This document shows positions 48,794 through 59,300 of a stretch of DNA of 64,000 nt, piece by piece; the stretch's first letter is position 1; each line of letters starts with the position of its first letter. The notes under the pieces are model-generated. The model searched no databases. It saw only the letters and a list, made by a program, of their open reading frames with translations, and was not told the origin of the DNA. The translations under genes and the position numbers were made by a program. Source of the stretch: Euglena gracilis (Eukaryota > Euglenida > Euglenophyceae > Euglenales); NCBI GenBank assembly GCA_039621445.1, contig CP154954.1:17948589-18012588 (forward strand). The letters run 5' to 3'.

Positions 48794-50261
48794 GGATATA
48801 TACATATATATGTATATATATATATATATGTATATGTATTTTGTGCTTTGCACACCATGACAAAACGTGGGTTTTGGGCCTTTTGGGAAATCCCAGGAAG
48901 AATCCTGCAAACCCCACGGGTGGTGGGTGTGTGCGAGGTGCAGAGAAATCTTTTTTTTCGTGATCCGGGGGGGGGGAGGGGGTGGAGGTGGGTGGGTGGG
49001 TCCAGGCCGAGCCCCCCCAGGGAGTGGCGGTTGGGCTGAGTGGGAAGGGTACCCCTCCAGACTCTCGAGGCGGGTTTCCCTCTATTTTCGGCGCAAAGCG
49101 CCGACGATTTTTTTCTTTGGATCCCAAAATTGACCCCACAAAAGTGGGTCCCCCGAGCCCTGTCCGACTCCCCTGACTCAGCGTGTTCCAAATGGTTCAA
49201 TAAAAAGCCCAAGCTTTTTATATATCGGCGCGAGCGATGGAATCACGGTCAAGGAGCTTAACATTCCGCTGGCATGTGGGGCAAATCCGAAAAGAAGTTC
49301 AACCGGGTGAAGGATGTGGTGGACCCCATCCCCCGATGGAGAAACCCGACAACAAAATAGCACAGCGGCCAAGGAGGCAATTTGTGGCCCGGCAGGAAGC
49401 GGGGAGGAGATTACGGACCCTGTTCGGGCCGTATGGAAAGGCTTGGCGAGGGAACCCGGTCACCATTGTCCTGATTGGGTTGCTTCTTCCAGTCCCATGT
49501 CCCCATGATGTGAATGACCCTCAACTCCAGCCGCTGCCATGGCCTCAGGTGCGCCGCCCCAGACGCTGGGGCAATGGAGCAGCCATGAAGCAGCGTGTTT
49601 CATATTGATTCATATTCATATGATTGGGGGGTCATCGTATGTCAATGGGTTTCAAACACAGTCATATGTCATCAGATCTGGCGTTCCCAGCCTGGTTTCT
49701 TTGCGCCACCTTGTCTGTACCCAGGCTTTCCACCTCCGGCACCAGACGTGATGTTCAGACCGGAGGTATCCTAGAACCCTGCCTGCATATGGGTTTGCGA
49801 CCTTTGATTTGTCTTTCACAAATGCTTTGCAAATTCTGCAATCTGTTCATTTTGGTCAAAAGGAGGAACACAGGCATTCAGGCATTTGATTTTTCCAGCT
49901 GGTTTTTTAATGGTCATTTTTGTGCATTTTTGATCTTTTTTATATTTCTGTTTTTGTTCTGCTGGGAAAAAAAATGTAAAATATTACGTATTTTAATTTA
50001 TTACTTCCCCCTGTGACCGAGTGTTTTGTTAAACTTTTGCAGGTTTTTTTCGAATTCTTTGTACAGAAGATTGAATGTTCTTGGATTCAGCATTTTCCAA
50101 AAATTTGAATCATTATTTTCACATTTGTTGTGGTTTTTTTGTGTGATGTATGAGGGTTGATGTTTGATGTTGATGTTCTCCCCTGACGAGGCCTGAAGAA
50201 GGCCTCGGGCTGGAACCCCAAGAAGCCTCTCCAAGCATCTTTCATAATCATTGTTTTAAGC
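48304..50261. other. Spacer between NSUN2 and PLD
   Basis: About 2 kb: (TA)n at 48708, repeat E at 48955, an unrecognised open frame at 49237-49608 with Arg/Pro-rich coding on +, then A/T-rich sequence. No signal for a further gene. Confidence 0.5.
48708..48838. repeat. (TA)n microsatellite
   Basis: About 130 nt of ATATAT with TACATA interruptions just downstream of the NSUN2 stop. A smaller (TA)n palindrome is at 7432-7518. Confidence 0.95.
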
Positions 50262-50305
50262 AACGCAGAAAAGGCAGTTGCAGTCTGAAATGAGACCCTT
50301 CGATC
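50262..50305 (+). promoter_or_regulatory. Candidate spliced-leader acceptor(s) of the PLD gene
   Basis: AG dinucleotides in AACGCAG, AAGGCAG and TTGCAG (ending 50268, 50277 and 50283) lie 22-37 nt before the ATG at 50306. Any could accept a trans-spliced leader. The upstream tract is only moderately pyrimidine-rich. Confidence 0.3.
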
Positions 50306-53300
50306 ATGGAGATCCTCAACGAGCTCACCCCAAAGCTTTTGGTGGGCCGGCAGCCACCGAAGCCCGGATTATTTGCCCCCCCCCCATGCACCAGATTTGC
50401 ATTTTTTGTCTCATTTTTGGGCAGTGCCTGGCTCTGTGCCGTCCAAACTGCAATGCTTCCAGGACCTGAGGCCTTTCCTCAAACCTTCAAGGTTTCCTTG
50501 CCAAATGGGTTGGGTTTTGGGTTGATAAGCGGATGTGGATGACAGACGGGTGGGTGGGTGGGTTTGCAAAGAAAAAGTCGGTAGGTTGGTTAGGTGCTTG
50601 TGCTGCCGGATCGCTCCTCACATCCCTACCCACACATGTGGCGAAAAATCCGGGTGAGGCTGGGGGTGGTAGGATGGGGGGGTACTTAGGAGTTGGGACA
50701 TTCCTAATTAGAGGCGAGGGTGTTGGTTTGGGTTAATGTTTGGTATAGGGTTGTGGTTAGGATTAGGGTCAGGGTTAGGATTAGGGTCGGAGATAGGTGT
50801 AGGATCTTGGAGGGGGGTGGTGGGGGGTTGGGGGGGGGTAGGGGTCCCGGGCTCGTACCAGGTCTCCCCACCCGCATGTCCCACCGCTGGGTTCCCGGAT
50901 CCCCTGACCCCCGCAGGCCCCGGGGGGCATCTTCCTGCACGGGACGCTCCACGTGGTGGTCCATGAGGCCCGGGACCTGCCCAACGTGGACAAGCTGTGC
51001 TTCGCCGGGAAGACGGACGCCTACGTCCGCCTGTTGGTCGACGGCCGGAAAGGTGTGGGAAACAGAAAGGGGCGTTTCGTGCTCCAGAGTTTTCACTGGT
51101 GTCTGTGTGGTGCTGCCACTGTTGCTGCTGATGGGGGTGGGTGCATTCGAACTCCGAGATTGGGGGGTCAGGGGCACGTCAGGGGTACACATTGTCTTCA
51201 AAGAACACTGGATTCACACTGGATTCACATTGTCTTCAAAGAAATGAGAACACCATCTCAAAATCGAAAGTGTATATTACGGTCCTGATTCATCGGTCTG
51301 GGGATTGCACAGCAGCTGCAAACTCCTTATGAGATGGTTTGTTCCGTCAGGTTTCTTCTGTAGTAACCCCGGAATGAGTCTTGGAAGTGTCGCCAAACCG
51401 CAAGAAAAAATGTGTATTCCTTTTGTAGGAGAAGGGACTTCGTAATGTTTGGATGCAGGTTGCAACAGTTTGTGTGCTTGTCACCGCCCCATCCCGGACA
51501 ATAATCCCCCCCCCAATTATACATTTTGTCAGGGAAAGAAAGAAATGTGATCTTGATGTTTCTGCTCAGCCTTCACATCTCAAGCCTCTGCTCTTTGAAA
51601 CGTATTCATCCTGACTCCACACAAAGCACTGAAATGGGGTGACTCTTACCACACGGAAGAACTCAAGGTTGTACTGTTGTACTTCTTCTAGGTCGGATTT
51701 TTTTTTCAGAGAAAAGGATCAGCCTTCACAGAAGAAAGGTGAACATAACACCCAGCATGTGTGTTTGGGAAACTTCCAATGGCTGCCTCATCAACGTAGG
51801 ATGTTGCTGGAAAGATTTGGAGAAGCAAAGGGGTGGTGGACCTGTCACCCCACCTCCAAAAAGCCACCTGGCACTGGCAGTTGTCACCCAGGAAATAAAG
51901 GGTCAGGACAATAGATTCCCTTGGTCACCCCAGGCCCAAACCCACCCACCCAAATTTTTCAAAAACCCGCCCACCCACGACCCCCCGGGGGTGGTACCCA
52001 ATGTTGCACAGCCAGAGATGCGCTTGCGATCATTGGATCGGCCAAAATGAAAGTCAAAATTTGTGGTAATTTTTGGTCCTGTTTTGGTTTGAGAAGCATG
52101 GCCACTGGTCCTAACATGGATTCAATTGACACCTGAGCCCCCCCCCCCCCGGGTGGGTGGGCTTTCGAATATGGTTCATGAAAATGAACAAAAAAAAAGG
52201 AGGGACAGAGCGTCACAGGCAGTTCAAAAACCTGGACCCCAACCCTTGAGTTAAAAAAAACTTTGTGTCTGTGTTTGCACATGCACACACCTGCACAAAA
52301 CACAAAATGCTCCGTTACGCTGCCCAAGCCTCTGAGACTCTGTCCTGGGTCCTGTTGCCCACCACACCAGGGGGGGGGTATGAGTCCAGGCAAGAAAGCT
52401 TGCGGCCAAATGTGAGATACGGTCGGTCTTCCAAGTGAAGAATCGGCTTCAGTTGGAGCTGGAGATGCTAAAGAAGTTCCGTCCCACACAGTTGACCAAA
52501 AGTTTTGGGCGATGACAGGTCGCACTGGGGAGTTCATTTCCCCAGTGTAGGTGTCACCACTTAAGTGGCAAACCGCATAGCATCCTAATTGTATTTATTT
52601 GGGGTTTGGGAGCTGGGTATTTTCGTTTTCACAAAAATTGTCCAAGTGCGTAAACAAAGGAGAAATGTTCTGCAAGTGCAAGTGCAAGTTGCTCCGTCTG
52701 AGAGGCTCCACCCACAGTGTCTCATGTTTTCCAGGCAACACCAAATGATGGCTGCAGAACTGGTGAACGTTGCTAAGGCAGCCAAAGTGCGAAATCTTTC
52801 GACAAAATGGCCCAAAAAGCAGATGGTAAAAAACTGGTTTCAAGGGGGTTTCAGGTTCGCCTGAATTATTATCGCCCAAAACTCCAGAAAAGGTCGAAGA
52901 TGATAAGAATCGGGGGTTTGAGGGTTTTTTTTTGTCTGATACGGGACTCTTCTGCCGACCTCCTTTGGGTCCCCATCCACCCCAGGGGGAGGCCCAGTTT
53001 GTCCTGCACCAAATTGGGTAAACCCGCCCCCCCCCCCCTAATAGAAACGCGGGGTCTGCTGCTGAATTTGAAAGGATACCAACAGAAATTGGACAGGAAA
53101 GGTCCAAATAAAAGCGCACTCCCCGCCGCCAGAGGCAGTCCGCCATAAGCACACCCGCGCTTCTATTGGGGAGGGAAGTTTACTCTTAAAAAAAAAAAAA
53201 ACCAGATTTTAAAACATCCAGTTTTTAACGTAAGATTAAGCCATCCAGATTTTAAAATGGTTTTCCAGTCGGGGTGGTGTCCATGCCTGCTCGGGGGCCC

Positions 53301-56300
53301 TCCGTCCAGGCGCCCGGACAAGCACCATCCACGACGACCTCAACCCCTGCTGGGAGGAGGAGCTGGTGGACTTCCTCGGCCAGGCGGTGGCCGTGGTGGA
53401 GCTGAAGGTGAAGGACGAGGTCTGCGATTGGGACGGAGGCAATGCCCTGCCAGAGATGATTTTTTTTATTATGTTTGGTGACCTGGAGGGGGGGTGTAGG
53501 CCCCGGGGGGTTGGGCTGAGTTGGCCCCCCCCCCTCTCCAAGGGGGTTTCCTCAACTTTGGGCGAAAATTTTTTGACTCCAAATTCGACCAGCACCCCAA
53601 AGTGGGTCCTCTGTGCACCCCCCCCCCCAGAAGATGGGTGTGGATCCCCCTTTCCCCCCAAAAATTCTATGCCCCCCAAACTGATCACATATGGAAAAAA
53701 GTGGAGCCTCTGACTTGAGTGTGGAATAGTTTGGGGGGGGTGAGGTGTGTTTGTGGGGTGTATGAGTGGGAGGGTGTGCGGGGGTATGTGTGGGGTGACA
53801 ATGGGTGGACAGTGGGCTGACAGTGGGATGTGTGCAGGGGTGGGGGGCACAACAAAATATATCTAAAAAAAAATCTTTTTTGAGCATGCCAATTCCAAAA
53901 ATCTGCAATATGTTTGCCAACAATTCAAACGGCTGAAAATTTTGGTGGCAAGGAAAAAATTGTCAAAATGTGGATTTTTTTCGTTAGAATTATTTCTCCG
54001 CAGAGTTCATTGAAACCTTCCTATGATGCTGTTGTGTGATATTGGTGATTACCAACACTCCTCAAACCTGATTCCTCCAGTGACCTCCAAACACCCCCCT
54101 GGGGCCTCTCAAGGATGTTTAAGTCAATTCGATCTTTTTGTTGTTGTTTTTGTCGTGTTTTTTTTTGAGGGTCGACCGTTTGTTCCCTGCACTTGACGGT
54201 TCGCCATGTCGCTGGCATCCCCACCCTCCCAGGACGTGGGACGCCATTCCAAGCCTGTGGGCTCGGTCTGCATCCCCATCGGAGCCATTCTTCAAGGCCA
54301 CATTGCAGACACCTGGCATGCCTCCCCCCACCACTCTCTGACACTGTGTTGACCCTCCAGTGCATGACCATGGTGATGTGATGTGTGCAATGGGTCTTTT
54401 TTTTGTCAATTTGGCAGCTCTCCATTCTTCCTGTTTCCCCAGATTTCACATTGCAAATACAGTTTGGTAAAAACTGAAATCAGCTCTGCGAATGACTGGC
54501 TCTGCCAATGACTTCCTGAATTTTGTGACTTTTGCTTCTGTTTCCAAAAAGTGCTTTTCACTCTGGCCTTGGTTTAAGACCATGACAATTACTCAGTTGC
54601 GACTCTTGCAAATAATACCGACTTTTGTATGCAGTGAGTGAGGTTCGCTTATTTTTGTGTGCCACCTCACATCAGCTCCCTCCCTGCCGTCTCAGGCACC
54701 CCCTCGGCCGTAAGGGCCACCTCCGTATTTCTATTTGGTTTGTGGACGCCTCGCAGGAATCCCTGACCTGTGAAGTGCCATCCCCTTTCCAAGTGTGCGT
54801 GCATGTGCATATGTTTGTGCAAAATGTCAACCATTGTGGCGTTTTCGGTTTTGGATTGTTCCAGGAATTGTTTTTTACCCCCAGGGGAGGGGGGTGGGTG
54901 GGTGGGTCTGCCAGACCCCCTCCCCCGGGGGTGTCCCCAAGGGCCTTGTGGGTCCCCCACCGGAGACGGCGTTTTGGCAATTTTCGGCTTTTTTCAGTGC
55001 GAAGCGCCGCATTTTTTTGAACCCAAACTGACCCCCAAAAAGTGGGCCCCCTGGATCCCCCCGGGTTAGAGGGTACCCCTGGGTTGGAGGAAGGGGCCCC
55101 CGGGTCTTAAAAAAATTCCCTGTCCCCCCCCGGTCAAACATTTTTTCATGGTTGGCAGAAATTCAAAGTTATTTGGGTATCATGGGATTTTGGTTTTCTT
55201 CACTGCCATGTTATCATGAGCCATTTTAGATCACGTGTTCTGTTGCTGTGCAGTTCTGTGGTTTCAGTATGTTTGCAAGTGTGTGTGTATGGTGTATGTG
55301 TGCAATTTAATTGGCATTTATTTTTAATGATCTCCAGCATCAACACGGAATCTGGTGTCTTTGTGTAAACAGGAGACCTCAGGAAACCTCGTCACCCTGT
55401 TCCAAGATGCCCATGTTCCTCTGACCACACGTGTACCTGACGTTCTAATTGCCTCTGGGACATCCAGGGTTGGGGGTTAAGATCAGGCGGATTTCGGTTG
55501 TCTCTTTCTTTCCCTCCAGTGCCTTTTTCAGTGGGTTTCCAACCTGTGAGGACCATCCATTTTTTAAGTAGTCCGTCCCACTGACAGTAATTTTTGGCCG
55601 GCAAAGGAATGGTTTTGTTTATATGCAGTTTTCTTATCTATCATTTTGATATTTTCTGACAATAATTTATGCAGTAACATCCTGCTCTTGCTTCTGCAGT
55701 CCCCCCCCCAAAAACCTGACGGTGGGCAAGCTGAAAAAGATGGTTGCAGTAATCTGGCACCCCACCCAGTTGTTGTTACTTTTTTGGGGGGGGTGTCGTT
55801 TATCATTGTGATGTGCAACACAAATAATACATTTGCAAGGTGATTTGTGGTAAAATGGGTAAGGTCTTCCAACTGCAATGGATGATGATAGTCAAGATGC
55901 CATCTGTCGCGCCTCTTCATTTAACCAGCCCTGCAGACGTACCACAAATACAACTGCTTGTGGGAAACTTTATATCGCACGCTGCAGGAGGTACAGTTCT
56001 TTGTGCCAACGTTGTCCCTATTAGAATGCCCCTTTCAGGAAATTTGTTTCAAACTATTGTGTAACAATGTGAGGAACTGTGTTTTTCAACATCCTGCATT
56101 GCATTCTTCTGATTATTATTCAGAAATCCAAAAGTCCAAACAAATCCAAACAAAAAGCGCCGTCAATTATTTTAATGCTCTTTTTCTGTTTCCATCCAAA
56201 ATTGTGGCAATTCAAAAGTCTGCACACAGGGTTGTGTATGCGTATGCACAGCTGGGCAGGGTCCCGGTCTCCAAGGGCTGCCCACCGCAACAAACTTGCC

Positions 56301-59300
56301 CGACATGCCCTCTCCTCTCTGTCCGCAGCGCTCCTCCCCCCCTCATCTGCTTTGCAGGCCCAGCATTTTATTTATATCGCCGGCTGGTCTGTCTGGGCCA
56401 ACGTCTTGCTTTTGCGAGAGCGTCCCCTTGGGCCGGAAGGTGGGCCACGTGAGGGTTGGAGTTGCATCAGTTCCATGCAGCGTTTCATGGATGGTGTGAC
56501 GGCGATTCGCTCCATTGTCAAACAACGCACAGAAACGTAATTTATCCTCATTCCACTCAGCCAATTTTCGTGCAAAATAGCCTGCCACCTGTGGCTGAAC
56601 CTGTTACGCCAGTTTGCTGGAGTTGCTTACATAAAGCCAATGAACGAACAAACGAACTTATGAATAAATGAATGAATGAACCGAGCCCTGCCAGTGTACA
56701 TACACCCCCGTTCTTGACACGCTGGTCCATGACACAGCCCGTGTGTCAACCGCAGTTCTACTGTATCCAAAATGCCATTTTCTTTATGGTACAGTGTAGC
56801 GTGTCCATGACCCCCCCCCCCAATGTCAACCCTATTTCCCCCGTACTTTGGCATGTGAAGGACGGGGGGATGTCATCAAGCGTCGTTTCTCGCCAATCTC
56901 GAGCGCGGATTGCTTCGCTCGGTCCGTCAGTGCCGGTGTGGTGTCTTCTGCTTCGATGCCCCTGGGCCTCTCTGTCGTACTACGTGCCTTTCGGCACAGG
57001 GTTCATTTCCCTGGGGGAGTTGCTGAAGCAGAAGGCCGCCCAGGGCGTGACGAGCAGGGAGGGGCTGCCGGAGGCTGCTTGGGAATGTCAGAGCCCCCCG
57101 CCCCTTCTCACACTGTGCCCTGTATTAGCACCAATTGGTCGGAATAGCCTGTGAAAAGGGAGTTCGATCAAGGTTTGGCATTGCAAAAATTTACATTACA
57201 AGATTTTAATTATAAATTGAAATTATGGGTGCCCCCATGGTCACCCGAAGATGGGCACTCGTGACTGTTACACATTTTTCTTCATGTGGGGTCCCCCATC
57301 ACCGTTAAACATTTGTTTGGTTCCCTGTGGCTGTTTTGTTTGTTCACTGTTTGGCGGCTGATGTTTGAGAGAAAGCTCTTCTGAGTCCAACCGTCCCACC
57401 CCCTTCCCCCCCCCCCTGGGGGGCGGTGCTGCTGCTCGTGTGGGACGAGCTGCTGTCCATCGACAACCGCCTCCTCAACACGCTGCTGGGGGTGACCCGC
57501 ACCGGGCTGATGAAGACGCACGCCCCCGCAGCTGCTCACGTTGCGCTGGCGGAGGCTGCCTCACACTTGCTTGCCAGGAGGGGGCACTGAGCATCTGCGT
57601 GGCAACGACCAGGAGACCAAGGCGTTTTTCCAAGGCTCCGACGGTGTGTCAAATGAATTGATCCTGAGCTATTTATAAATCACACGGTCGCAATTGGTTC
57701 TGTAGACCCAAATGTGTTTCCAGCCGGCCTTTTCCCAGGTGTTTCTTGTACTGCAAATGCATCGCCCATGTCTGTGGAGGGGGTGTGATGCAGTTTCTGG
57801 GCATAGCAGCCTTCTTCGTCTTGGCAATCAGTTTTGGGCATTGCTCCTGCTTACTCGCGGTCCCACACACTGGGCTCCCCCCCCCCCCCCCCAGTGGTGT
57901 GCCAGCTCGTCATGCGGCGGGCGGGCAATGGCATCAGTTCGCCGGGCAACGTCTCCGCGCTGACTGGGGTATGCCCAGGCCTTGTCAGGGGCGGTGCTGA
58001 TGGGCGTTAGCACATTCAATGCAAGATCCACAAAAGAAATGACCAGAAAAAATGTCCATATTTTGGCAAACAACAGGGCAACTTCGGCTTTGGGGAAAAA
58101 AGGGATTCCTGGCATCCTTTTTCAACCTTTATTTTTTCGACCCATTCGAGCCCCACTTTGGCCCTTGGCCAGCCCCGAGGCCAGTCTGGGGATCGAACGG
58201 GGTCGAAAATTAAAAAAAAAGTTGAAAAGAGTGTCTTTTGATGCTTTTGGTGCGTGGGCGATGGTCCAAGGATGCCAGATATCAAGTTTTTTTCCACTCA
58301 AAGTGCACCTGTTTTTGGTGGACAGATATTGCAGATTCCTTCCATTTTTGGTCGATTTCCGGTCTGGAACTGCCATGCAGGGTGGCGAGGCTGTTATTTG
58401 GATTTATGGCAGGAAACCCGAGGGGAGGCTTCTATTTGGGGTATTTACAACAAAAAAGATGGATACTGAAAGTGGCGGATTTTTTAGTTGGTCCAATATG
58501 AGATGAGGTTGGGAATTCTGGAAGAAAATTAGCTCACACCTGCAAGAAGAACGGTGCCAAGTGAGAACCTTTCAGCAACGAGCCCACTGCCTCGTGGCGG
58601 GGGGGGGGGGGGCTTTTGTGCGGACAGGGGGGTGGTTTTCGGGATTTGGGGGAGTCGCACCATTCGCATAAAATTCCACCTGGGGCTGTTGTGGGGTGCA
58701 AACCAAAAAAAATTGGAACAGAAATTTGAATTTTTCCAAAACATTTCAATTTGGTGAAGAGTGAGGATTTTGAGCCTGTCTTTTTTTGTTTTCTTTCCCC
58801 CAATCCCAGGGTCCTGATAAGCTGAACAGCGTGTTTTGGAGGTTGTTGGTTTTGTGTTCAGTGGCTTTTCAGTCGATAAATGGCAATCTTCGGGCCAATC
58901 CAGTGCGACCCAAACTGACGCAAGCGCCGGCCGCGGGACAACTTGCAAGGATGGATATTGATATTGCGTTTAGGGGGGTCCCGATAAATCTGGATAGATT
59001 AAACCCCCGATATCCTCGATAAAAATTGATAAAACCGATATGATCATTTTCCCCCCGACATCCTCATTTTTGTGATATGGAGAATCCCAAATCGCCCCAA
59101 AAACAACAAAAAAGTTCATTGCCCCCCCCCCCCAATACAGCTGATATTTCATGGTATTTTTTCGGGACCCAATAAGTTCAAGATCGGCAATCAGGCCGAT
59201 ATGGGCCGATATCCAATATCCATCCCTGCAACCTGTCTTCACCGCAGGCGCTCAGCAAGGTGGCGACGGAGGCGGTCTTCACGCACCACCAGAAGACCGT

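Noticed and set aside
49237-49608. 123-codon open frame between NSUN2 and PLD
   Set aside because: Arg/Pro-rich with no recognisable domain and no plausible splice-leader context; likely chance.
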